A stretch of 64,000 nt of DNA, from positions 496,001 through 560,000 of the forward strand of contig NC_008609.1 of the NCBI RefSeq assembly GCF_000015045.1. The letters run 5' to 3'. Below, piece after piece: positions 56,392 through 64,000 of the stretch. The notes beneath the pieces were generated by a model. It saw only the letters and a list, made by a program, of their open reading frames with translations, ran no database searches and was not told where the DNA came from. The position numbers and the translations under genes were made by a program. The stretch's first letter is position 1, and each line of letters starts with the position of its first letter. Source of the stretch: Pelobacter propionicus DSM 2379. Lineage in GTDB: Bacteria > Desulfobacterota > Desulfuromonadia > Geobacterales > Pseudopelobacteraceae.

Positions 56392-56449
56392 GGTGCCTCC
56401 GAGTCTTGATGTCAACTTGCGGAGTATCGCAAAACTGCCTGTTAAAGTC

Positions 56450-56480
56450 AAAAAAAAAGGGCGGGATTGCTCCCGCCCTT
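56450..56480 (-). terminator. Rho-independent terminator of the porin gene
   Basis: AAGGGCGGGA (56457-56466) pairs with TCCCGCCCTT (56471-56480) around TTGC and is followed on the minus strand by a long T run. It starts about 25 bases after the porin stop at 56505. Confidence 0.92.
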
Positions 56481-56504
56481 CAGGTTGTACTGGTACAGAT
56501 GATA

Positions 56505-57899
56505 CTAGAAGGCGTAGTTCAGCGCCAGACGGGCGGTGAAGGGGTTGGCGGGATCACGGCCGTTGTCCATGTCGCTGTAATAGCCGCCCAGGATCACATA
56601 GGCGCCCTGAACGCTGGCGGTCAGGTTGTCGTACAGTTTGTAGCCGGTCTCAAGATTGATCTCGGTACCTATGAAGTTGTTACCATGGGTCTTCAGGTTC
56701 GTCATCTGGGAGTTGTTGCTGGAAACCCAGGCAGCGCCCACGTTGGTCTTGGCGTACCATTTAGGGTTGATGGTGGCGTCATAGCCGATGGTTGCCAGGA
56801 TCACGCCCTGGTCCAGGTTGCCGGCGCCCTGTACCAGGTGGTAGTCGGTGGTGGTGCCGCCGGTGCTGGTGTTGCGGTTCAACAGCATCATGCCCGACTC
56901 GTTGTAGGAGTTGGTCATGTTCGTATTGCCGTTGGTGCCGTTGTTGGCGCCATTAGGGGACTGGTTGACAGCCTGCCAGGCGGTGTTGGTGTTGTTATCG
57001 CCGTCGTCGCCGGTTGTGTAGAGGGCGGCAACTTTCAGGGTACCCGGACCCACCGGGTGCTTGGCAGCCAGATTGAAGGCCAGGGCGGAAATGGAGACAT
57101 CACTGTTCTTTACTTCACCCTGCTGCATGGCGGCGAAGCCGCTCAGGGCCAGTTTGTTGATCTTGGCGTCGAAGTTGGCGCCGAAGCAGTGCACGGTGAG
57201 TGTGTTTGCGCTGCGGTCGTCGTTGTACAGGTAGTAGGCGCCGCCCACGCGCAGGTTCTTGTTGACGTTGTAGTCGGCACTGAGGGCCACGATGTCCAGG
57301 TTGTCGACACCCCTGGCGTTGGTGTTGTCGTTGGAGGTGGTGAAAAGGTCGGAATCGTAGGCGCGGAAGTAGCCCAGGCCAATCGTCGCCGGACCCATGG
57401 TGGTCACGCTGTTGATGCCGGCCACGTCGGCGTCGAAGAAGATGCCCTTAAACTTGTCTTTGATCGGCTGGATACCGGCGGTGATCTTGACCGGTGTGGA
57501 GGGAATTTTGAAGTCCAGGTAGACCCACTTGGTTTCAAGGTTGACCTGGTCTGCTTCCAGGGCGGCGCCACCATTGCGCGCGGTCTGCTGTGCTCTGTCG
57601 CCGAACACGGCGTCGATCTCGAAGGCAGTGACCAGTTTCAGGTCGTCGCTGGCCTTTGCGCTGTAGTAGAAGCGGGTGCGAGTGTCGAAGTAGTTGCTGG
57701 TCTTTCTACTGCGGGAGTTGGTGAAGTCATTGTCGCTGTCGCGGAAGATGTAACGGTTACCGACAGCCTCGTAGTTGGTGACGAAGTACTTCATCAGGTA
57801 GGATCCGTGGATCTCGTTGTCAAAGGCCAGGGCCGGGGTTGCGGCGGCGCAGAGGGCGCCGGCTGCGGTGATGCTCATCAGGGTTTTGCTAAACTTCAT
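56505..57899 (-). CDS. Outer-membrane porin-like beta-barrel
   Basis: The 464-residue protein has a signal peptide cleaved near ALA/FDN. The mature chain has many amphipathic strands with aromatic girdles (TRFYYSAKASDDLKLVTAFEIDAVFG, WVYLDFKIP, IGLGYFRAYDSDLF, LRVGGAYYLYND, VQGAYVILGGYYSDM) and ends LALNYAF with the terminal Phe of BAM substrates. A long Asn/Thr/Gly-rich loop (about residues 310-350) is likely surface-exposed. It resembles the 16-18-strand general porins of the order. An AAGGAG site precedes the ATG. The long upstream region (57900-58109) suggests a structured leader or regulated expression. Confidence 0.8.
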   Translation of the reverse strand: MKFSKTLMSITAAGALCAAATPALAFDNEIHGSYLMKYFVTNYEAVGNRYIFRDSDNDFTNSRSRKTSNYFDTRTRFYYSAKASDDLKLVTAFEIDAVFGDRAQQTARNGGAALEADQVNLETKWVYLDFKIPSTPVKITAGIQPIKDKFKGIFFDADVAGINSVTTMGPATIGLGYFRAYDSDLFTTSNDNTNARGVDNLDIVALSADYNVNKNLRVGGAYYLYNDDRSANTLTVHCFGANFDAKINKLALSGFAAMQQGEVKNSDVSISALAFNLAAKHPVGPGTLKVAALYTTGDDGDNNTNTAWQAVNQSPNGANNGTNGNTNMTNSYNESGMMLLNRNTSTGGTTTDYHLVQGAGNLDQGVILATIGYDATINPKWYAKTNVGAAWVSSNNSQMTNLKTHGNNFIGTEINLETGYKLYDNLTASVQGAYVILGGYYSDMDNGRDPANPFTARLALNYAF

Positions 57900-58079
57900 G
57901 GTCTTTCTCCTTCGGGATAATATGCTACATGTATGTGCTGCCTACAGGTGCTGCTATCTGTCTGTTCAAAGGCCATGCTCTGTTGTTTACTTCGGTTCAC
58001 CACCTTTTTCGGAAAGGTAGCTGCTGCCCTACGCGTCGAGCCAATGGGGCTCATCAAAATGCTTTCACAATTTTTGCAT

Positions 58080-58109
58080 AGTTTACCTGATAGAACAGTG
58101 GGTTGTCAA
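58080..58109 (-). promoter_or_regulatory. Sigma-70-like promoter for the porin
   Basis: On the minus strand a perfect TTGACA (58109-58104) and TAAACT (58085-58080) are spaced by 18 bases. The predicted leader is about 170 bases. Confidence 0.6.
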
Positions 58110-58380
58110 TAAAAAAAGAGTTAATAATCAGGTTGTTGCAAACTTGTAGCAACTAACGTCGTTTTAATGGCCCCTGTCGCGCCGGTCCGGAGGGGTCTCT
58201 TCTCTGCTGTTGTCCTCGGGAACATGGGGAAAGCATTGCAGCTGCCAGAGCATGGTTTGCCGCTATAACGCCGTGTTGCCGGGCAGGGTGTGCGCCCGTC
58301 TGCCAAACCGGAGGACACAGGCGATCGAACGTACCAGGCCCGGTGCGGTTCTCTGCACATTTCTATAACGGACTTAAAAA

Positions 58381-58411
58381 AAAGGCGAAGCATGCGACGT
58401 GCTTCGCCTTT
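58381..58411. terminator. Bidirectional terminator downstream of mce
   Basis: AAAGGCGAAGCA (58381-58392) pairs with TGCTTCGCCTTT (58400-58411) around a 7-base loop. A runs on the left and T runs on the right give U tracts in both directions. It lies about 35 bases past the mce stop. Confidence 0.88.
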
Positions 58412-58445
58412 TTATATTGTGCTTAATCGGAACCAACAGACTCCG

Positions 58446-58850
58446 TCAGTGGCCGCACTGGCACAGTTCGGTCAGGATGCCGTTGCTGCTCTTGGGGTGC
58501 ACGAAGGCGATCTTGGTGCCGTGGGCGCCGTTGCGGGGTGCGCTGTCGATCATGCGGGCGCCGTCGGCTACCATCTTGGCGATGGCGGCGGCGCAGTCGT
58601 CAACTTCATAGGCCAGGTGATGCACGCCGGAGCCGTTCTTTTCCAGGAACTTGGCGATGGGGCTGTCTTCGCTGGTCGGCTCCAAAAGCTCGATCTTGGA
58701 TTCGCCGATCTGCAGCATGGCTACGCGCACTTTCTGCTCGGCAACTTCTTCGATGCCGGCGAAGGGCATGGCCAGGTTGTCGCGGTAGAAGGGAAGGGCT
58801 TCTTCCAGTGATTTTACTGCAATGCCGATGTGGTTGATCTTCTTGAGCAT
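58446..58850 (-). CDS. mce: Methylmalonyl-CoA epimerase
   Basis: This enzyme racemises (S)- and (R)-methylmalonyl-CoA so that the mutase can use it in propionate metabolism. The 134-residue vicinal-oxygen-chelate protein has metal ligands in INHIGIAVKSLEEA (His), GVHHLAYEVDD (His) and ILTELCQC (Glu), and the paired beta-alpha-beta-beta-beta repeats. Length is typical. It lies 81 bases after the mutase subunit on the same strand, with a strong hairpin between. Decarboxylase/carboxylase partners are not visible here. Confidence 0.93.
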   Translation of the reverse strand: MLKKINHIGIAVKSLEEALPFYRDNLAMPFAGIEEVAEQKVRVAMLQIGESKIELLEPTSEDSPIAKFLEKNGSGVHHLAYEVDDCAAAIAKMVADGARMIDSAPRNGAHGTKIAFVHPKSSNGILTELCQCGH

Positions 58851-58876
58851 TTCATGTCACCTTTCTTGGGAATCAG

Positions 58877-58909
58877 CACAGGGCCAGGCTTGATCGGCCT
58901 GGCCCTGTG
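58877..58909 (-). other. Strong intergenic hairpin between mutase and epimerase genes
   Basis: CACAGGGCCAGGC (58877-58889) pairs perfectly with GCCTGGCCCTGTG (58897-58909), 13 bp around a 7-base loop. There is no T tract on the minus strand, so it is more likely an mRNA-stabilising or attenuating structure between co-transcribed genes than a full terminator. Confidence 0.65.
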
Positions 58910-58931
58910 AAGTTTGACTGCTGGTTATGAA

Positions 58932-60587
<1,656 letters not shown>

Positions 60588-60644
60588 GTCGTGCTCCTTG
60601 GGGGGGGATTAAAATAAACGAAGCTTAAAAAGACAATTTTGGGG

Positions 60645-60673
60645 ATTTTAAGGAGAAGCTGCGCGAATGTCAA
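60645..60673 (-). promoter_or_regulatory. Sigma-70-like promoter for the mutase-epimerase operon
   Basis: On the minus strand TTGACA (60673-60668) and TAAAAT (60650-60645) are spaced by 17 bases, both near consensus. It lies about 57 bases before the start codon. Confidence 0.8.
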
Positions 60674-60678
60674 TTAAA

Positions 60679-60699
60679 GATTTTAGCGCGACTAAAATC
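60679..60699. promoter_or_regulatory. Palindromic operator candidate next to the mutase -35
   Basis: GATTTTAG (60679-60686) and CTAAAATC (60692-60699) form a perfect inverted repeat around CGCGA. It lies 5 bases upstream of the mutase -35 on the minus strand, so an activator or roadblock repressor could bind here. Confidence 0.6.
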
Positions 60700-60835
60700 A
60701 AATCAATGATTCTGCGGTGATCCGGGTTGATCGGGCGAAGAGTCGCGGGCTTTGGGGCTTTCGGTGCCGTTTGTCGGGGTTGCTCCTGATCCTGGTTTTG
60801 CTTTCGCCAGCTGTGGCCCTGCTGGCCCGGCAACG

Positions 60836-60867
60836 AAAAACCCCCTTCGCGGTGGACTCGAAGGGGG
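60836..60867 (-). terminator. Terminator of the XRE-cupin gene
   Basis: CCCCCTTCG (60841-60849) pairs with CGAAGGGGG (60859-60867), with five T residues following on the minus strand. It starts about 30 bases beyond the stop codon. Confidence 0.9.
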
Positions 60868-60898
60868 ATCGGGATGTGTGAATGGATGAGTGGATCGT

Positions 60899-61462
60899 TC
60901 AGCGCGTGACGACCGTCAGCAGGTTGACCTCTTTACCGTCCCGCGAACGCAGGCGGTGTTTGATTGACGAGTCGAAATAGATGCTGTCCCCCTCGGAGAG
61001 CGAGATGCTCTTGTCGTCCAGTATCAGCTCCACGTCCCCCTTGGTGACGAAGAGGAACTTTTCGCCGTCATGGCTGTAGGCGCTCTCCTCGTTGGCCTTT
61101 TCGGTCACGGTCAGGAAGAAGGGTTCCATCTTCTTGTTCTGCTTCCGGAAGGAGAGGGACTGGTAGGAATAGCCGTGGCTGGTCCCGATGGGGGCGAAGA
61201 CCTTGGAAACCGATTTGCGCTGGTTGGCGTGCACGATTTCAAAGCCGCACTCGTCGTCGTCCTCGATGAAGAAGTAGCCGATTTTGACATCGAAGAATTT
61301 GGCTATCTTGGAGAGTGTGGCGATGGGGGGTGAGACGTTGTTGTTCTCGATCTGGGATATCAGGGCCGGCGAAAAGCCGATCTCCTTGGCCACCGCCTGC
61401 AGGGTGAGTTTCTTTTCCTGGCGAAGTTTTTTGATTTTTGCACCAATATTCAAGCCGCTCAT
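60899..61462 (-). CDS. XRE-family regulator with cupin sensor domain
   Basis: The 187-residue protein has an N-terminal helix-turn-helix (about 7-62, IGAKIKKLRQEKKLTLQAVAKEIG...PALISQIENNNVSPPIATLSKIAKFF). A C-terminal cupin barrel (about 110-185) follows, with SAYSHDGEKFLFVTKGDVELILDDKSISLSEGDSIYFDSSIKHRL. Regulators of this class sense small metabolites or metals and often control neighbouring catabolic genes. An AGGTGA site precedes the ATG. Two TGTATACA palindromes lie in its own promoter (61506-61548). The gene sits between the mutase genes and a GlcF-like oxidoreductase. A link to organic-acid metabolism is inferred from position. Confidence 0.88.
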   Translation of the reverse strand: MSGLNIGAKIKKLRQEKKLTLQAVAKEIGFSPALISQIENNNVSPPIATLSKIAKFFDVKIGYFFIEDDDECGFEIVHANQRKSVSKVFAPIGTSHGYSYQSLSFRKQNKKMEPFFLTVTEKANEESAYSHDGEKFLFVTKGDVELILDDKSISLSEGDSIYFDSSIKHRLRSRDGKEVNLLTVVTR

Positions 61463-61496
61463 GTGGTCACCTGTTTTTAAAATAAAACCGAGTTGT

Positions 61497-61548
61497 ATTA
61501 TATGGATTGTATACAGTATGCACTATTGACTATGTATATTGTATACAG
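61497..61548 (-). promoter_or_regulatory. XRE-cupin promoter with twin TGTATACA operators
   Basis: A TATAAT -10 (61502-61497, minus strand) is preceded by two identical palindromes ATTGTATACAG at 61506-61516 and 61538-61548. The spacing is 32 bases, about three DNA turns. One copy falls inside the promoter spacer, fitting autorepression by a dimeric regulator. The -35 is weak. Confidence 0.65.
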
Positions 61549-61698
61549 AATTGTAAGTCAATAAAAATTTATTACCAGTAAAAAAATCACGAAAAAAATG
61601 GTAACAAAAGTTTATTGATCGGATTTTGCGTTAAATTCCGGTTAAATGGCGGCGGGAAAAATAATTGGATTTTAGTGGAATGAAAAGCAAAACGATGT

Positions 61699-62985
61699 TT
61701 ATGGCTTTGCCAGTTTGCGTGCAAGCAGCTCAAGGGTGTGCACGACCTCGACCTTTGAGCCCTGTCGCTTGAGGCCGTCGGAAAGCTGCATCATGCAGCC
61801 GGGGCAGCCGGTGGCAACTGCCTGGGCGGCGGTTTTGAGTATGGCACGGCTCTTGGCTTCGTTGATGCTCATGGATGAGTCGTAGTGGTAGACGTTGAAG
61901 GTGCCGCCGAGGCCGCAGCAGCGGTCGGCGAATTCCATTTCCGTAAGCTCCAGGCCGGGGGCGGCGCGCAGCAGGTTTCGGGGCTGTCCGGTTAAGCCGC
62001 GGGTGCGCAGGTGGCAGGGGTCATGGTAGGTAATGCGCAGGGCATCGCCGGCCCCGGTTTCGGCCGGGTTGAGTCCCAGCTGGTGCAGCAGTTGCGAGGC
62101 ATCCACCGTTTTTTTGGCCAGGGCCTCCAGGCGCGCCTTCAGTTCGGGGTTGCGCTTGCCGACGGTCAGCGGGTAGAGGCGATGCAGGGCGCCTCCGCAG
62201 GTGGCGCAGGCGCTCATCACGTAATCCGCCTGGTAGCGCTCCATTTCCGTCAGGTTCTTCTCGGCCAGCTCGCGCACCGTGGCGATGTCGCCGCCCGACA
62301 TGGCGGGCAGGCCGCAGCACTGCTGTCCCTTGGGGATGATCACGGTGCAGCCCAGGTGGCGCAGGAGCGCCAGGGCCGCTTCGCCCACGGAAGTGTAGAC
62401 GAAGTTGGTCATGCATCCCACGAAGAAGATCACCCGCGGTTTGCCCGGCTCACCCGGTATCACCTCCGGGTGGCGGTCCATAAAGGGGGTCCGGGCAATG
62501 GCCGGTATGTGGCGCTGGTTGCCGACGAAGGGGGCCGGAAAGCGCAGGCGCAGCCCGGAGGTGGCCGGGACTTTCTTGAAGAAGAGCGGGCCCAGCAGCC
62601 CGGCCATCCGTGCCCCCATGGTCATCAGGGAGCGGTTTTTGATCACTCGGCCCACCGCCGCGTGGAAGGTGGTCAGCCCGCGTTTGCGGGCCAGGGCCTC
62701 GCGGGCGGCGATGACGATCTCGTCGGTGGGTACGTCGTTGGGACACTTTTCAACGCAGCTGCCGCACAGCAGGCACTTGGACATGGCCAGATAGGTCTGG
62801 TCGTCCAGGCCGATGTCGTCCTTGAGGATGTGCTGGGCCAGAGCCACCTTGCCGCGGGCCACGGCCGGTTCGCGACCAAAGACGCTGAAGGCCGGGCAGT
62901 TGGCGCGGCAGGCGCCGCATTTGACGCATTTTTTCAGCTGGTCCTGGATCCTAGTCAGAGGTGCGTTGGTCTGCTGTTCCATCAT
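61699..62985 (-). CDS. GlcF/LldE-like (Fe-S)-binding oxidoreductase subunit
   Basis: The 428-residue protein has two 4Fe-4S ferredoxin motifs (CVKCGACRANCP and CLLCGSCVEKCP), then a HdrB-like region with two CCG domains. Its Cys motifs are VFFVGCMTNF, QQCCGLPAMSGG, SACATCGG, YHDPCHLRT, DRCCGLGGTFNVYHYD, and CPGCMMQLSDG. This layout matches GlcF (glycolate oxidase) and lactate dehydrogenase Fe-S subunits, which pass electrons from a FAD partner to the quinone or electron bifurcation. The partner flavoprotein is not visible in the window. An AAAGG site precedes the ATG. Confidence 0.85.
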   Translation of the reverse strand: MMEQQTNAPLTRIQDQLKKCVKCGACRANCPAFSVFGREPAVARGKVALAQHILKDDIGLDDQTYLAMSKCLLCGSCVEKCPNDVPTDEIVIAAREALARKRGLTTFHAAVGRVIKNRSLMTMGARMAGLLGPLFFKKVPATSGLRLRFPAPFVGNQRHIPAIARTPFMDRHPEVIPGEPGKPRVIFFVGCMTNFVYTSVGEAALALLRHLGCTVIIPKGQQCCGLPAMSGGDIATVRELAEKNLTEMERYQADYVMSACATCGGALHRLYPLTVGKRNPELKARLEALAKKTVDASQLLHQLGLNPAETGAGDALRITYHDPCHLRTRGLTGQPRNLLRAAPGLELTEMEFADRCCGLGGTFNVYHYDSSMSINEAKSRAILKTAAQAVATGCPGCMMQLSDGLKRQGSKVEVVHTLELLARKLAKP

Positions 62986-63030
62986 GAAAACCTTTCCCGC
63001 GGGAGCGGTGGGGAGAAAACGGTAGTGCTA

Positions 63031-64000
63031 GGAGTCTGTCGGGCTTAACGCATTCAGCCGTCATCTCCAGGGCGTTTTCAATTGGTTAACCTGCTGTATT
63101 TATTGAATAAGTCGTCAGCTTTAGCTTGCGTTTTCTTGGTGTATCCCGTATATTTGTCCGGTAATATCAACTGGTTAGGTATCGGGGTTGACTATGAAAT
63201 CAAAGTTTATTGAAGTTGACCGGGAAACACCCTATCTGCTCCCGCCATCGCTGCAGGATTGGCTACCAGAAAAGCACTTGGCCCGGTTTGTGGTCGAAAT
63301 TGTCGAACAGCTCGACCTGCGCTCTTTGAAAGCTACCTATGCCGGCCGAGGCTCGCAGCCCTATAACCCTGAGATGCTGGTAGCATTGTTGTTTTACGGT
63401 TATGCGACAGGCGTATTCTCCAGCCGGAAGCTTGAGCGCAGCACCTACGACTCCGTGGCATTCCGGTTCATAGCGGCAAACAGTCATCCTGACCACGATA
63501 CCATTGCCACCTTCCGCCGGCGTTTTCTGCCGCAACTGAACAAGCTGTTTGCCCAGATTCTGCTGATCGCTCATCAGATGGAGGTGCTGAAACTGGGCAA
63601 CGTTAGTTTGGATGGCAGCAAAATCAAGGCGAACGCCTCCAAGCACAAGGCGCTGAGCTATGAGCATGCCTGCAAGCTTGAAGAGCAGATCAAGGCTGAG
63701 GTTGGCGAACTGCTCAAAAAGGCCGAGGCAGCGGACCGTGCCGATATTCCGGACGGCATGAACATCCCCGAAGAACTGGAACGTCGGGAAAAGCGTCTTT
63801 CCGCCATTGCCGCAGCCAAGGTCGAGATCGAAAAACGAGCCGCTGAGCGCCATGCTCGTGAACAGGCCGCTTATGAGAAGAAAGTCGCCGAACGGGCCAA
63901 GAAGGAGCAGGCAACGGGCAAGAAGGCCAAGGGGAAAGAGCCGAAACCGCCCAAATCCGGCCCCACTGCCAAAGATCAGGTCAATCTGACCGATGAAGAG
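63031..64000 (+). mobile_element. Left part of an IS1182-like insertion sequence, cut by window edge
   Basis: The transposase gene at 63194 and the preceding 160 bases look like a complete IS left end. The first base is put near 63031, because CTAGGAGTCTGTCGGGCTTAACGC at 63028 resembles terminal sequence of IS1182-family elements I remember from Geobacter relatives. The right end is outside, so inverted repeats and target duplication cannot be verified. Confidence 0.6.
63194..64000 (+). CDS. IS1182-family transposase, N-terminal 269 residues
   Basis: The frame is open from ATG 63194 to the window edge. It begins MKSKFIEVDRETPYLLPPSL and has the DUF772-type N-terminal domain (LARFVVEIVEQLDLRSL, GRGSQPYNPEMLVALLFYGYATGVFSSRKLE). 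HPDHDTIATFRRRFL and VSLDGSKIKANASKHKALSYE follow. The Asp in LDGSKIKANAS is the first residue of the DDE triad. A Lys/Ala/Glu-rich coiled insert follows (about residues 190-250), as usual for IS1182. No stop or frameshift is seen, so the visible part looks intact. The rest is outside. Confidence 0.88.
   Translation, partial: MKSKFIEVDRETPYLLPPSLQDWLPEKHLARFVVEIVEQLDLRSLKATYAGRGSQPYNPEMLVALLFYGYATGVFSSRKLERSTYDSVAFRFIAANSHPDHDTIATFRRRFLPQLNKLFAQILLIAHQMEVLKLGNVSLDGSKIKANASKHKALSYEHACKLEEQIKAEVGELLKKAEAADRADIPDGMNIPEELERREKRLSAIAAAKVEIEKRAAERHAREQAAYEKKVAERAKKEQATGKKAKGKEPKPPKSGPTAKDQVNLTDEE

Larger units (their letters stand above)
57900..58445. other. Long upstream region of the porin and mce terminator
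   Basis: This 546-base stretch holds the porin promoter (58080-58109), a leader of about 170 bases with two short hairpins (GAGCC/GGCTC near 58038-58053 and ACCTTT/AAAGGT near 58003-58019), and the terminator at 58381-58411. No gene was found. A weak GEMM-like fragment on the minus strand at 58229-58268 was rejected. Confidence 0.5.
60588..60898. other. Upstream region of the mutase gene, and terminator of the XRE-cupin gene
   Basis: This 311-base stretch contains the mutase promoter (60645-60673), a palindrome (60679-60699) and the terminator of the neighbouring regulator (60836-60867). The remaining GC-rich 130 bases (60700-60830) hold an unsupported short frame only. Confidence 0.7.

Noticed and set aside
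58229-58268. GEMM (c-di-GMP/cGAMP) riboswitch-like fragment on the minus strand (GGCAAACC then GCAATGC) upstream of the porin
   Set aside because: The second conserved block should read close to GACGCAAAGC and does not. No closing P1 stem or receptor loop was found, and it lies upstream of the porin promoter.
60648-60833. 61-codon minus-strand frame upstream of the mutase
   Set aside because: It overlaps the promoter and palindrome, has no ribosome site and is Pro/Gln-biased.

Overview
This window reads as the chromosome of a GC-rich, strictly anaerobic Gram-negative bacterium of the Desulfuromonadales/Geobacterales (a Geobacter or Pelobacter propionicus relative). The grounds are a T-box leader in front of leuA, a methylmalonyl-CoA epimerase plus mutase large subunit, many GGDEF/EAL/HDOD and two-component proteins, several iron-sulfur proteins, a TIGR04073-type protein, outer-membrane beta-barrels, and the hisZ-purA and def-fmt-DUF116 arrangements. 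The species is inferred from gene content, not from a search. No rRNA, tRNA or CRISPR array was seen.

Layout. 1-3776: minus-strand genes for a truncated XRE regulator, an L,D-transpeptidase, an OmpH/Skp chaperone and a winged-helix/ferredoxin protein. 3921-8150: plus-strand metabolic genes, namely T-box-controlled leuA, an FmdB zinc ribbon, folD and galU. 8210-9427: a TIGR04073 protein and a 2-Cys peroxiredoxin on the minus strand. 9789-15080: a nitrogen cluster with a sigma-54 promoter, a beta-barrel protein, PII, two different Amt transporters and a soluble NtrB-like kinase. 15084-21040: envelope and signalling genes (RlpA-like, NAD-binding epimerase-like, DUF3124, GGDEF, YqaA, WYL regulator with HAD phosphatase, dtd). 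21383-23338: two unrecognised exported proteins. 23424-31269: mfd, a small unknown, glmU and a receiver-PAS-GGDEF-EAL protein.

31374-38361 is a minus-strand run that begins, in transcription order, with a JAB-DinG helicase fusion overlapping a histidine kinase and response regulator, followed by small unknowns and a glycosyltransferase. 38511-42726 holds mtnA and glnE. 42773-45020 is def-fmt-DUF116, where both junctions overlap by 4 bp. 45116-52092 has a FlgM-like small protein, an HDOD protein, a TPR protein with a Lys/Ser tail and a very large GH13 enzyme. 52197-57899 holds hisZ-purA, an exported beta-propeller-like protein and a porin. 58446-60587 is the methylmalonyl-CoA branch (mce and mutase large subunit), with a promoter and an adjacent palindrome. 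60899-62985 is a cupin XRE regulator with a putative autoregulatory operator, and a GlcF/LldE-like Fe-S protein. The right edge enters an IS1182-like insertion sequence that runs off the window.

How the genes work together. Nitrogen status is a strong theme: sigma-54, PII, two Amts and a kinase in one cluster, and GlnE elsewhere. Regulatory DNA is well preserved. I could read about ten sigma-70-like promoters, one sigma-54 promoter, a complete T-box, about a dozen hairpin terminators and three palindromic candidate operators. The less-described items are the JAB-DinG fusion joined to a two-component system, the beta-barrel inside the PII/Amt operon, a near-leaderless promoter at the RlpA-like gene, and the 1177-residue GH13 protein.
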